Origin: Phascolarctos cinereus | Lineage: Eukaryota; Chordata; Mammalia; Diprotodontia; Phascolarctidae | Length of the DNA stretch: 64,000 bases | Direction: 5' to 3' | Assembly: GCF_002099425.1 (NCBI RefSeq) | Contig: NW_018343972.1 | Span: 7,455,501 to 7,519,500 of the forward strand | Shown here: piece after piece, positions 47,252-58,412 of the stretch | Numbering within the stretch: position 1 is the stretch's first letter | How the letters are laid out: each line of letters starts with the position of its first letter | Notes under the pieces: generated by a model | The model's database searches: none | Seen by the model: only the letters and a program-made list of their open reading frames with translations | What the model was told of the DNA's origin: nothing | Translations under genes and position numbers: made by a program

Positions 47252-49519
47252 GTATAGGACAACTGATCCCCACTGAGTTGCTGAAACAGCAACTCAGAAT
47301 ACCTGCTCACTTGATAATGGGACATGAAGATGGAGGAACTTATACTATTGTTAGATATAGCCATTCAGTCTGCTACAGAGTCCTGCACAGGGGGCAAGAG
47401 AGTAATGCCATCATACTGGTTTATAGTCACTTGCAGCTAACAAGAGGAGCTGTTAGGTCAGATATTAGCTAAATGGAGTGAAGGAGGAAGAAAGCCAAAA
47501 GGCTAACTACTGAGTTGAGAGAAGTCGGGCTTTATATTTTTATGCCTCCCTGAGATGCAAGGTTGGGAGAAAACTGGCTTCCTGCTACATGAAAGAACCT
47601 TAGTAATAAACCAAAGCTATTCTTACCAAACAAGGAGGGCAGCCAGACTGCTACAAATGGCTGTTTCCACAGCTATGGAACCTGAAAGAAGCTACTTGAG
47701 AAGGCAGCCATTTAAAATACGATTATGGGGCTGGAAGAGACTTTAAGACAGAATACTGGAGCTCAAGGGGACCCAAGATACCATCAAGGACAACCCTTTC
47801 ATTTTACAGGCAAGGAAATTGTATCTAAGAGAGATTAAGTGACTTGTTGAAGGTTGAACAGTTAGAGTCAGAAACAGGTCTGGACTCCTGGGCCAGGATA
47901 TTTTCCACTCTGCCATGTTAAGGCTAAAGAGAATGGATAATAGATAATATAGAAGTGGACAAATGCTACCCTCAACCAAAACTGAAGCAAGGATTAAATG
48001 AAATGAAGTAGTAAATTCAGCCTTGTAAGAATGACTAAAATATAGGACAACTACTAGGTATAGGTGAGGCAAATATGGTGTAGGAGTATAGGAGAGATTT
48101 TCTTTAATGGAGGAGGGTCTTAACAGAATTCACTTTTGAAGAAACATTTGTGCTGGTGGCACCATTTGGAATAGTCACCCAAGAGCCTCATGGGAAATTA
48201 TTCTTACTGAAAGCTTTGTTCATTCCAAGATTTTAGGATGTGATGGGAAGGGCAGAGGAAAATGCCTCAAAAAAATAACAGTGATGATAATAAATATTTA
48301 ATAATTTTTAAGCTGTGATTTTCTTTTGGAGAGATGAAAATAAGTCACCTGTGCCATTTCCATCCTCCTATTTCTAAATTATTGCCTTATATGTAAAGTT
48401 GGCACTCTGGCTGCTTTTAAGAGGCAGCATGACAGAATGAATAGAGTCCTAGGTTTGAAATCAGGAAGATTAGTGACCAAATCCCAGCCTGTGGCCCCAG
48501 TTAGTGAAATGCTTAGTTTTCTCATCTGCAAAATGAAGATAATCCCTATAGTACTCAGTTCTTGGGATTGTTATGATACTCAAATGAAATAATATGTGAA
48601 ATGCTTTAAGGTTTAAGGCAAACCCTAGAGCATTATATTAATGTCATCATTACTATTAGCTTCATGATTCAGAGATTTTGTCTCTGCTAAACTTATCTTT
48701 TCTAGTGCCCATAACCGTGCTTTGCACATAATAAGTATCTAATGCATGTTTGTAAAATTGAATTAAATTTAATCTTTTCAGGTCATTTATAGAACTAGAA
48801 TATGAAGGGACCTCAGAGGCCCTCTAGTTTAACTCCCTTATTTTATAGATGAGGAAAATGAGACCTGGAGAAGTTGAGATGCTCAGGATCATACAGGTAG
48901 TAAATGTGAGAGGTGGGGTTTAAACCCAGGTCCTCCATGTCTCTGAGCTAGTGCTCTTTCTTGTCTGTCTGGAGATGTCTGGAGCATTAGTGTTGTGCTT
49001 ATTACTTCTAAACACCAGAAATTCTGTTTGCCATGCAAAGAATTTGTTTGAGAAGTTAAAGTGAATCCATTTTAAAACTTGGTATTTCAGATTGGATGGT
49101 TATAATCATTTGGCAGATTTATAATCAACCCCCATGGCAGATTTATAAACAAACTGGCAGAGTTAGCAGTTTTACCTCCTGTTTCCAATCTATTTAGTGT
49201 CGTTTTCTCCAAAAGAACAGCTTTTCCTGGCAAAAAAGCCCTTACTGGAGAAGATTGATTGTTCAATGGCCTCTTCCTAATCCCTCCCTAAATATTTACA
49301 GTGCAGAGGAGACAAGTAGTTTCCCTCCTGTGGTGGGTTTCCACTATCAACTTCTGATCTACAAAGAGAGCTCCTTAATGGTCAGCATTTCCCCTCCCCC
49401 ATTGTTGTTTTATGGCTCTGTGCTGCATGGTGAACTCTTTTAAGACAGAATTTTACTCAGACCCCATCTTCTCCAAGGACAGAGCTAGGTGGTGGGTTGG
49501 CTGTTAGCAGATGCGGTTG
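47252..49519. other. Intron 3 stretch with MIR-like SINEs
   Basis: MIR-like copies at about 47745-47930 (antisense), 48415-48660 (sense) and 48790-48960 (antisense), with an L2-type end near 48700-48760. 49000-49510 is unassigned. No gene seen. Confidence 0.45.
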
Positions 49520-49655
49520 TCAGCTGCCGCCCATGCAAATGATTGGTAGCACCCTTGGCCTTGCTCTTCTGTGTCATATCCTTGAATCTTTTAAACACTC
49601 AGGGTCAGATTCAAATTCAACCAGCTCTGTAGGAGGCTTCCCACTTATTGTCATG
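49520..49655. repeat. Duplicated unit, copy 1 (about 135 bp)
   Basis: Shares tcagctg, gcaaatgattggtagcaccc, ttcttgaatctttt-type text, gtcagattcaaattcaacca and gctctg-aggaggcttccca with 50248-50380. Carries a perfect octamer ATGCAAAT at 49533-49540. No known family. Confidence 0.85.
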
Positions 49656-50247
49656 GATGACACTGTACTATTGTTGTGAATATTCAGTTTGGAGGGTATT
49701 GAATAAATGGATATGTTCACTCCAGCACAGTCTGAAGTTCAGTGGAGTCTGAAGACCTGGCTTTTATCCTAGACCTGATGCTTGCTGGGCAAGGCTCTCA
49801 CGTTTCCTAAGATGCACATTCTTCATTTGTAAAATGGGGATTTTGTTGCTTGTGCATCTTGTCTCATAAATCCTTTGTAAACCTCAAACTTGCTACCACA
49901 AGACTGAAACTGCTTATCTCCTAGGGTGATTTTGTGGTAACAAATAGTTAAAAATTAAAGTACTATTTAAATGTTGAGCTTCTATTATTACTATTGAAAA
50001 TAATACCAAATCTCTGTGTATGGTAACAATAATAGATCATATTCACGAAGTGCTTTCAAATTTGCAAAGGGACTCATATCTTATTTGATATGATTTTTAC
50101 AACAACCCTCTAAGGCTGGTGCTGTTGTGATCCCCACTTTACAGATGAGGAAACAGACTGAGAGAGGTTAAATGACTTGCCTAGGGTCATATAGCTAGTA
50201 AGTGTCTAACTTGTATCTTCCAGATTGTAAACCAAGTGCTTTGGTTT
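49656..50247. other. Spacer between duplicated units
   Basis: MIR-like copies at about 49735-49880 (sense) and 50030-50215 (antisense). These may have been inserted after the duplication. Confidence 0.45.
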
Positions 50248-50380
50248 TCAGCTGTAGCCTGGGCAAATGATTGGTAGCACCCTTGGCTTGTTTTCTGTCA
50301 TATTCTTGAATCTTTTGCAAACTTAGAGTCAGATTCAAATTCAACCAGCTCTGGAGGAGGCTTCCCAGATACTTTCATCT
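50248..50380. repeat. Duplicated unit, copy 2
   Basis: Same order of blocks as copy 1 with small gaps; starts 728 bases after copy 1. The octamer is changed to GGGCAAAT here. Confidence 0.85.
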
Positions 50381-50637
50381 GAATTCTTGAAACAATACAA
50401 TTGTTAGAATAAAAATGAAATTCTGCACTTTGCATTCCAATTAGATTTCCTATAAACAGATGGATTTGATTTTTTCTGATAGCTGAGTATTAGTGCAGAG
50501 GAAGTAGAGTCCTGGAAGTTCCACTCATCCTACATATCATTATCCCATGAATACATTGATATTTTTAACTAATGAATTAGGATCTTGGTCAATTTTAAAG
50601 AGGCGGCATCAAGAGAATTTAAGAATTACTTAAGGTG

Positions 50638-50790
50638 GGGGCAGCTAGGTGACACAGTGGGTAGAGCTCTGGCCTTGGAGTCAGGACGATCTGAGTTCAA
50701 ATCTGACCTCAGACGCTTGACCCTGACTAACTGTGTGACCCTGGGCAAGTTACTTAACCCTGATTGCACCAAAAAAAAGAAAAAGAAAGA
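50638..50790 (+). mobile_element. Marsupial tRNA-derived SINE, short form
   Basis: Head gggggcagctaggtgacaca, B-box-like gagttcaaatctg, tail aaaaaaaagaaaaagaaaga. Confidence 0.9.
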
Positions 50791-50986
50791 AAATGCATCT
50801 AAGCTTTCAGTAGGTTTTGATAATGGTGACTTTCTTTTTATTTCTTCATCTTTCTCATGAATAAATGAAATGGAAATTTCTTTTTTGTGTACAACTGGTT
50901 TTTTTTTTATACACATCAGCTAGACCTCTGAGATACTCAGTTTAAAAGTAGAGCTTATTGAGATAGCCGTGTTGTCCTTCTCTCCC

Positions 50987-51001
50987 AAGTCATAGTGACC
51001 T
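50987..51001. promoter_or_regulatory. Estrogen response element-like palindrome
   Basis: AAGTCA-TAG-TGACCT differs from the consensus AGGTCAnnnTGACCT at one position. It sits in GREB1 intron 3, about 2.2 kb before exon 4, outside the SINEs I can see. GREB1 is a known estrogen receptor target, so the match is suggestive, but chance occurrence in 64 kb is possible. Confidence 0.35.
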
Positions 51002-51347
51002 TTACAAACTTTTCCTGCGAAGAATGTGATAAAAACAGTTTATATTCTGTGTCCTTTAGTTCCAGCATCTCTTTGGCTCAAAGGAACTTGTGTCCATAAA
51101 CTAGACAGACCACAGGATGAAGCAAGGTTTTGAGGAAGGTCTTGTTTAAGCATAGTGAATTTAGACAAGGAGACTAAGCAGACCAAAAAGCCAAATGATG
51201 AAACTGGGCTTGGAATGTTTTTTTCTTTTTTTTGTGAATAGATCAAAGGCTACTAAGGCTGGAATAAAAGTTAGACAGTGGAATGTAGGAGCTGGTATTG
51301 AACTGAGAACATGGGTCCCAGTCTGGGATTTTGGCCTTCATCTAGTC

Positions 51348-51543
51348 TAGGGGTTCTTAATGTTTTTTGGTGTCATGGATTCCACTGACAATCTAGGGAA
51401 CCTATGTCCCCTTCTCAGAAAAATATTTTTAAATGCATAAAATAAAATGTAGAGCACTATAAGGGGCACAAATTATATTAAAATATAGTTAAGAAAATAT
51501 ATTTTAAAAACCTAGGTTTACTGATGCCAAGTTAAGAACCCTG
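51348..51543. mobile_element. hAT MITE (family A), copy 3
   Basis: Ends taggggttcttaatg and aagttaagaaccctg, interior tttttaaatgcataaaataa as in the copy at 26115. The flanks atctagtc and atctggat share five of eight bases. Confidence 0.75.
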
Positions 51544-52199
51544 ATCTGGATTGTTCTTAGGGGCCATGCCATCAACTTATTTCCTTTTAGCGTATTTCTC
51601 TCTCTCTTTCTCTCTCTCTCCCTCTCTCGGACATGGCAAGAGCCTCCCCTTTTTTTCTGTTATGTCATATCATTTTATTTTTTTTATTTCCTGAAATTCT
51701 GTAAGGTTGGAACTTGGAGACTGTATCTGTCCAACACACATTGGAAATGGAAAGGTGGCTGTGGTAGATTACTTTATTAATTTAAGTAGTGTAGTGATTT
51801 GAATGGGATAAAGGCACCTAACTTGGATTCCTCCTTTCTTCCTCAACTTGAACTCAGAAATTATTTTTGAAAGTTAGGACTGTAAAATTTCCATTTTCAC
51901 TCTGCCAAGTTCGCCTCATCCCTACCTTACTAAAATCAAATAACCTTTTTTCTTCAGCAGATGTGCTTCCTCCTAGTTCCCTCACTAAAACTGATTAATG
52001 GCATTTAGAGCTAAAAAGACTTTAGGGATCATTTAGTTTAATCCTTCCATTTTAGAAATGATTTAACTGAGGCTCTGGAAGGTGAAAGAACTTGCCCAAG
52101 GTCACCTAGGTTTTAAGTAGCAAATAAGGATTCAAACATGGGTCTATTTTTTTCTTTCTTGTATTCATATTTCTTTTGTTGTCTCCTTTACTTTTTGAA
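51544..52199. other. Intron 3 stretch: CT-rich patch and MIR-like SINE
   Basis: A short (CT)n patch lies at 51598-51628 and an antisense MIR-like copy at about 52000-52140. No gene seen. Confidence 0.4.
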
Positions 52200-52800
52200 C
52201 TTTAATTTTTTTTTCAATTATTCAGCATTTATTTTCTCTCTCTCAGACCTCCCACCCCACTGGGGGGAGAAGGAAAGAAAAGGTTTCTAAAAAATTTGCA
52301 TAGTCAAGCAAAACAAACTCCCACGTTGACCATGCCTTTTGAATTCATCACCTTCCTCTCAGGAAGTGGCTAGCATGTTTCATCATCAATCTTTTGGCAT
52401 CATAGTTGGCCATTGAACTAATCAGAATCGTTTCAAAGTTTCATCATCACACTGTGGTTTTACTGTTCTTTTCTGTTCTGTTACTGTAGAAATTGTTCTA
52501 TAAATACAACTCTTCACAGGTGTTCCTGAAAACATATCTTTCATCTCTTCTTATGATACAATAATATTTAATTTGTAGCTTGATCCTGATTAGTGTGAAT
52601 AGTTACTCCTGTGAATTGGTTTTTTATTCAAATTTGCACTGCATATTTCTACTAGGCCTGACAAAATGATCATATTTTATGTAATTATAACTTTCAATAG
52701 TATGAATTTCTTTATGGGATTCATATGTCATAATTTGTTCAGCCATTACACAACTGATGGGCACCCCGTTAATTTTCAGGTTTTTGCCATTACAAAATGT
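52200..52800 (-). mobile_element. L1 3'-end fragment, antisense
   Basis: The antisense series ggaagtggctagcatgtttc, catcatcaatcttttggca, cataatttgttcagccatta, caactgatgggcaccccgtt matches the complement of marsupial L1 3' regions. Confidence 0.7.
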
Positions 52801-53243
52801 GAATGATATAATTTTTTTTAAACATATAGATCCTTTGTGCTCTCTTTAAAAAAATTCTTTATTGTTTCCCTTTGACTCTAAAACTAGTGTTCTTTCCACT
52901 GCCCTTGATAGTTGCGGCATACACATAACTTATAAAGGTGTGTGGGTGGAATTACATCTTTCCCATCTTTAGGAGTTATTGTGAGAATCAATGAGCTCAA
53001 ATCACATAGTACAGGGTAGATGTTTAATAAATGTTTGAATAGATCATAGATCTGAAAGAATTTGGGGAAAAAGCACTAACAATGAAGTTCCACAGCGAAT
53101 TTTCATGACTTGCAATCAATGATGGGATGGGGTTTGGGAACTTCAGTAAATTATTTAACATATGCAAAGTATTTTGAGGGAAAAAAATCTTTGCAGTTGG
53201 ACAACCAAATGTGTGGCTTTTCATGTTGTGTTTCTCTTCCTAG
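52801..53243. other. End of intron 3
   Basis: Remnants of MIR/L2-type ends (gtttaataaatgtttgaata at 53020). The acceptor tract lies at 53229-53243. Nothing else recognised. Confidence 0.4.
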
Positions 53244-53426
53244 GTTTCTCTGGGAATTGCGTTGGCTGTGGAAAGAAAGGATTCTGTTACTTCACTGAAT
53301 TTTCCAATCACATCAATCTTAAATTGACCACCCAGCCGAAGAAACAGAAACACTTAAAGTATTATCTGGTTCGGAATGCTCACGGGGCTCTCATGAAAGG
53401 CCCTTTAATCTGCTGGAGGGGCTCTG
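53244..53426 (+). CDS. GREB1: GREB1 coding exon 4 (residues 152-212)
   Basis: A 183-base phase 1/1 exon with acceptor tttctcttcctag and donor tctg/gttagt, a slightly weaker donor with T at +3. It encodes [40 protein letters not shown] and [20 protein letters not shown]. Conservation with human GREB1 is near-complete as recalled. Visible features are CxxC (NCVGC), a third cysteine in GFCYF, a basic PKKQKH patch and a CW pair near the end. GREB1L has ERGFRYF in place of KKGFCYF, so this copy is GREB1. It follows the 17.6-kb intron 3 and is only 1.1 kb from the next exon. Confidence 0.96.
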
Positions 53427-54477
53427 GTTAGTTAGCCCAGTAGGCTTGGCAGGATTTTGCCTTTCACTGACTTTGAGGGGGGTCTGAGTTAATGGCGAAA
53501 GGGTCTACCAAAGTAAACAAAGAGCCCCCGGGCCCTGAGGATGGCCTTTATAGTGGGTTTAAATTTTGAGATACTAGGACAATTTGACGTTAATTGCTTC
53601 TTCTTGTTAGAGATGACTGCCTTGCAATGGAAGAATTTAACTAGCTTTAAAATTAGATTGGAAGTGATATTAGAGACCATCCCACTCAATCCTTTCATTT
53701 TATTGATGAGAACTTGCTTAAAAATCACATAGGAAGTAGAAGACCAGGATTTGAACCCAGAGCTTCTGATTTCAAATCCAGATCTCTTTTCACTTTGGGA
53801 GGGGAAACAAGCATTTATTAAGTGCCTACTATGCAACAGGCACCGTGCTAAGTGCTTTGCAAATATTATTTCATTTGATCCTGACAATAATGTTTTTGCC
53901 TTTTTTTTTTTTTTAAAAGTAAATTCTCCATGCTTGGAACACTTGATAGATGCTTGTTGACTGACTTAAGCCAGGAATTGAAGGGTAGTTTCCTATGATC
54001 CCCTTTCCCTTTCTTCCAAATGTCTAGTTCCCTTATCACTTACCATCCTTCATAGTGACAGTGTGGTCTTTACTTTCATTAGAGAAGTTAAAAACAAACT
54101 CTTTGTGGTCCAAGGGTGAGGTTTGTTACTAGTTGTGGTTATCAGACAGGGCTTTGTACAAGAGGTGGCAGTGGAATTGATCTGTAAAGAATGGGTAGGC
54201 ATTCAGTAGGTGAAGAGCTGGGGAAGGAAGATATTCCATTCATAGTGAATTATGTGAGCAAAGACATGGAGGTGAGAAAGTCTGCCTTCTCTCTCCTTTG
54301 TTCCCCACTTTTTCCCCTTACCACGCATGTCACTTGCTAGTCGGGCCAATGTTACACTGGCATTTTCTCTAGCAAATAACATTAATTGCTTGGCCTGATG
54401 TGACTGACACCAGATCAGGAAAACTTTCACCTCCACCAGAGATGAATGAAGTCATTGCCTTTATACTAACTTTCTTT
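53427..54477. other. Intron 4
   Basis: A MIR-like antisense copy at about 53655-53790 adjoins an L2-type antisense end at 53800-53890 (aagcatttattaagtgccta). The rest is unique. Confidence 0.5.
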
Positions 54478-54483
54478 CAGTAG
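54478..54483 (+). other. GREB1: Tandem NAGNAG splice acceptor of exon 5
   Basis: CAG followed directly by TAG; both keep the frame and differ by a single valine codon. Confidence 0.75.
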
Positions 54484-54627
54484 AGCTCCGGAGCAGGCAG
54501 ATGTTGTCAAGCACTTGTTCCAGTTCACTGTTCCAAGCTCCAGAGAGTTCAGCTCCCCCAGCTGCCTTCACAAGCGAGCCGGTTCTAGTAGCACACCCAA
54601 ATGTTCTGATGGGCACTCAACTGACAG
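54484..54627 (+). CDS. GREB1: GREB1 coding exon 5 (residues 213-260, Ser-rich)
   Basis: A 144-base exon after the tandem acceptor tttcagtag, with donor acag/gtaaat. From the second AG it reads (G)SELRSRQMLSSTCSSSLFQA, then PESSAPPAAFTSEPVLVAHP and NVLMGTQLT. That matches the human GSEFRSRQ pattern as recalled; the first AG at 54480 would insert one valine (GSVELRSRQ). The segment is serine- and proline-rich and looks disordered, and it is much less conserved than exons 3 and 4. It keeps the frame with no stop. I chose 54484 on homology; both forms are possible because both AGs are in frame. Confidence 0.88.
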
Positions 54628-55351
54628 GTAAATGCTTGTAGAAAACCATTTAGAGATGTTAAATCATTTCCACACATTTATTATTGCTTATAGGATGAAC
54701 TAACATGTATTTCTTTTCTGTGACAGAGTTTCAGTTAAAAAGGAATGATATCTGATTTATAAAGCATAGGATTTTGATGTCTAGATCCATAGCTAGTCAT
54801 CATTTCAATAATAGCCAGGTAGACAAAAAATTTTTGTTCCTAGGAAGTGGAGGAGGGCAGTATGATCTAGGGGGAAAGAATGCTGGATTTATATTCAGAA
54901 CACCTGGGTTCAAATTCAGACTTGATATTTAATACCTGAATGACCTCAGGTCTTGCTAAATGACTTGAGGACATCACTTATCCTTTTTGGGGCCTCGGTT
55001 TCCTTATCTGTAAAATGAAAGGATTGGACTAGATGGCTTCTGAGGTCTTTTCCAGCTTTCAAGCTATGATCCTATGACTTTTATTTAAATCCCCCTCCAA
55101 GTTACAAAGTCCTTCAAATCAAAATTACTTACTCTATCAATTTTGTATATTTTCATGAACTTTAGTGAAAGGGTGGGACTGACTGCTAGACAAGAACCTA
55201 GGGAATATAGTGGATTGAGCATAAGACAGAGAGCTAGCTTCATATCTAGAATTGGAACAACCAATATATTCTGTTGGGGTGGGGTAGGGGAGAAGCTGCT
55301 CAGTAGAGTTGTTCAGAATTCCCTCCCATTTGTAGCCCTGAGCCTGTAGGA
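54628..55351. other. Start of intron 5, with a MIR-like SINE
   Basis: A MIR-like copy lies at about 54855-55075, ending tccagctttcaagctatga. The rest is unassigned. Confidence 0.5.
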
Positions 55352-55757
55352 TAGAGGTTCTTAACCTTTTTCTGTCATGGACTAAGACACTTACTTAGCT
55401 ACATGACTTTGGGCAAGTCATCTAACTTTTGTTTGCCCTAGTTTTCTCATCTGTAAAATGGAAAAAAAAAGTAAGAGTATCTACCTCCAGAGTTGTTGTG
55501 AGGTTAAAAATGGGGCAATAATTTGTAAAACACTTTGAAAACTTTCAAGTGCTATATGAATGCTGGTTATTATTATTTCTGTTATGATTATTATCCTCTT
55601 TGGTAATTTAACAAAAGCCTATGCACCTCTTCTCAGCATAAAGATTTTAAATATGTGGAAAAATACAAAGGATCATAGAGGAAACAGTTATCATGAAATA
55701 TAGTTATCAAAATATATTAAAAAACCAAGTTCACAGACACCAGGTTAATAATTCCTG
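55352..55757. mobile_element. hAT MITE (family A), copy 4, split by a MIR-like SINE
   Basis: The ends tagaggttcttaaccttt and aggttaataattcctg are inverted. The flanks ctgtagga (55344-55351) and ccctagga (55758-55765) match at 6 of 8. MITE sequence stops near 55383 and resumes near 55615 (aaagcctatgcacctcttct); the insert has MIR features. Confidence 0.75.
55384..55605 (+). mobile_element. MIR-like SINE nested in the hAT MITE
   Basis: Reads ctacatgactttgggcaagt, gttttctcatctgtaaaatg, then ttgttgtgaggttaaaaatg and a 3' end with tgctatatgaatgctggtta. Confidence 0.7.
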
Positions 55758-55765
55758 CCCTAGGA

Positions 55766-56952
55766 CATTCACTTGCTATCTCTTTTACATTGGGGGTTAT
55801 AGTAATCAGAATTATTTTTGACTTTTTTTTTCCTGCCATGTGTTGCTGTGAGAAAACTAACAAAAGGTTGACTGTCTCCCTCCTTCCTCATCGGAAGGGT
55901 TGAGCCAACCCTTTCCCCCTTATGACCAAGTTGGGGAGAGGGCAAAGATATAAACACAAACACCCCAAGAAAGAAACAAAAATTATTCACCCTCTTCATT
56001 ACAGATGTTAAAGATTGTGCTGATAACATTCCATACTACAGGTTGGAAATCATGAATACCATCATAAGTAAAACAATTAGTATGATAGCTTTCAGGGTTA
56101 TATTCTTAAATGATCTTTAGATCATTCCTTTCTTGTTTGTTTCAAGAGGTTATAATGGGTGTATTCCCAATAAAAGAGCAATATTGATAAGTCACTGTCA
56201 AATACTGGTGTATGATACTGGGGTGTGATATCTTTTATAGGTGACTGATAAACCAAATCATTAACAAATATGCCTAGGCTAGTTTTGAAAAGGGCCTTTG
56301 GGAATGCTATACTAGCTACCATTCTCTCATGGGACAGTTGCTGTATTTGAAAGCATCTTGGGGTACTTTGTGAGCCCCTATATTTTAGTATGAATATGAG
56401 TAGGTGCCATGTGGCCTTAGAGCTGAGTTAGGACTATTCCCTTGACTATAGAGTGACTCAGTAGTCCCCAGAGTAAGTCCCTGTTCTCTAGTTAAGCACT
56501 TGGAAACTTCTAGTGTCTTGGATAGTTCAATGAGTCTGAGCACAGGTAGTCCCTCAATTCTGTTGGGGTGCCCTCAGATCCTGTGGTCAGTTCAGGACTA
56601 GAGTAGACCAGATAGCTGCAACCATTAACAATCTTTTGCAAGTGCTATCCTGGTTCCAATCTGTGTTTTCAATAGGCAGTTCTAGGGAATCAACCTGGAG
56701 GTGTGGGGCACAAACTCCGGGGTATCCCACAGTGGCTTTGTATGACCTTCAGACTTGTAGGTCGACTCAATTTGTAGCTCTTGAGATGCATGTGGGAATT
56801 TGTACATGTCCTCTCAGAGGAGCTGAAACATTACACTTTGTGCACTCTAACCTCAAGGGTGGCTTTAATAGATGAACAACATATAGTAAAATAGGAAAAG
56901 TGATCTTGGATCCAATAATATCATGGTGAGCTTCTCTTTTCTTTGGTTTCAG
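55766..56952. other. Rest of intron 5, unassigned
   Basis: I recognise no family over about 1.1 kb. Frames of 66-79 codons occur on both strands without any similarity I know. Confidence 0.35.
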
Positions 56953-57081
56953 GCCCTGTATCTGATCATCCTCTTCAAACATCAGCAATGAGTCCAGCTG
57001 TTTTCAATGGGAAAGATTCACCCAAGCATCAACAGTTAGTGAAAAACAATTTGTCAGTCCCAACAAGACCCTCGGTATTAG
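56953..57081 (+). CDS. GREB1: GREB1 coding exon 6 (residues 261-303)
   Basis: A 129-base phase 1/1 exon with acceptor tttctttggtttcag and donor ttag/gtagct. It encodes GPVSDHPLQTSAMSPAVFNG followed by KDSPKHQQLVKNNLSVPTRP and SVLG across the junction. The core AVFNGKDSPK and the KNNL motif agree with human GREB1 as recalled; flanking residues differ as expected for a marsupial. Composition suggests a disordered linker. The frame remains open past the donor for about 40 codons, but that continuation has no family similarity and is intron. Confidence 0.9.
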
Positions 57082-58161
57082 GTAGCTTCGAATTTCTGTG
57101 TCTACCCACAAAACAGGTCATGTTCAGATCCCAGCATAAGGGGTCAGATGTATTTATTGCCTCCTATTCCTTTGGAGCAGAATCCAGCCTTGGGAGCTGA
57201 TATTGGTGGGACTGAGAAACGTTTTTTTGTTAAATGATTTTATGTTTTGAATTGCATCAAATTCACAGGTATTTGCTGAGGGTGATATGCTATGGGGCAA
57301 AGGCAGAATGGTATGGTAGTCAGAGCACTATATTGGGATCTTGAGCTAGATAAGTACTCTGAAGGCTTTGAGCTCAGACATCTAATTTTACAGTTGGGGA
57401 AACAGAGGCCCAGGAAGGTGAAGTGACCTGCCCCAGGCCATTCAGGTAGTAAGCATCAAAGCTGGGATTTGAAATGGGGTCCTCTGGCTCCAGACCACTG
57501 CTCTTTTTACTGTGCCATACCTTAACTGGCCATGCAAATTTGGTGAAGCTGCTTCCTCAATCTGTGGCTCAGTTTCCTCAGAGGCAGCATGGTATGGTAC
57601 TAAGAGGGCCCTTCTTGGAGGCAGGAAGACCTGGGCTCAAGTCTTGCCTCTAACACATAGTAGCTATGTGGCTAGGGTCAAATCACTTAACCTTTTACTG
57701 ACTAGATAACTCTTGAAGATCATAAGTTACAGCTGAGCTGAGTTTCCAGCCTCCTACTGTGGAAGGAGCTTCCCTCATTGAAACCACTAGTGAATGATAC
57801 AAGACAATGTAAATGATGACTGAACCCTTTATTAAATTGGATGAAATAGGCTTTAGGTGGTATAATAAGAGTTAAGAGGAGGGCTAGATGAATGTGAGCT
57901 GGAGGAGGTGGGACAGAAGCTTAGTACTGAAGAATGGGTTAGATGTGGAGAGGAGCAAGGTATGAATGAGGGGACCAGGGTGCCTAGACTAGAAAAGGTG
58001 TCTGTTGTGGGACAAGTAGGAGATAAAATTGGATAGAGCCTGTGTATATCCCCATGACCAAAGTACTTTAAAATTTCTAAATTCTTAGGCCTTTTGTGAC
58101 TTTTAATGCAACAGTGCCAAAGGGAAATAGTTGGCAAATTTAATTTATTACTCAATCTCAA
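57082..58161. other. Intron 6 first part, MIR-like SINEs
   Basis: MIR-like copies at about 57295-57510 (mixed sense/antisense) and 57580-57700 (sense). 57840-58160 is purine-rich and unassigned. Confidence 0.45.
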
Positions 58162-58412
58162 GGGCAGCTAGGTAGCACAGTGCATAGAGCACTGGACTTG
58201 GAATCAGGAAGACTCGTCTTCATGAGTTCTAATCTGGATTCAGACACTTAATAGCTTTGTGACCCTGGGAAAGTCACTTAACCTCGTTTGCCTCAGTTCC
58301 TCATTTGTAAAATGAGATGGAGAAGGAAATGGCAAATTACTCCAGTGCCCTTGATAAGAAAACCCCAAATGGGGTAATGAAGAGTCTGACACAACAGAAA
58401 TGACCCAACTAC
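58162..58412 (+). mobile_element. Marsupial SINE with RTE-like tail, full length
   Basis: Head gggcagctaggtagcacagt, then gagatggagaaggaaatggc and agtctgacacaacagaaatg. Confidence 0.88.

Noticed and set aside
47188-47472. 94-codon frame on + strand
   Set aside because: Its first third is the right arm of the palindromic MITE; the rest has no family similarity.
56943-57200. Longer reading of exon 6 past 57081
   Set aside because: The frame stays open by chance past a good donor; the extension has no GREB1 similarity, whereas exon 7 joins perfectly.
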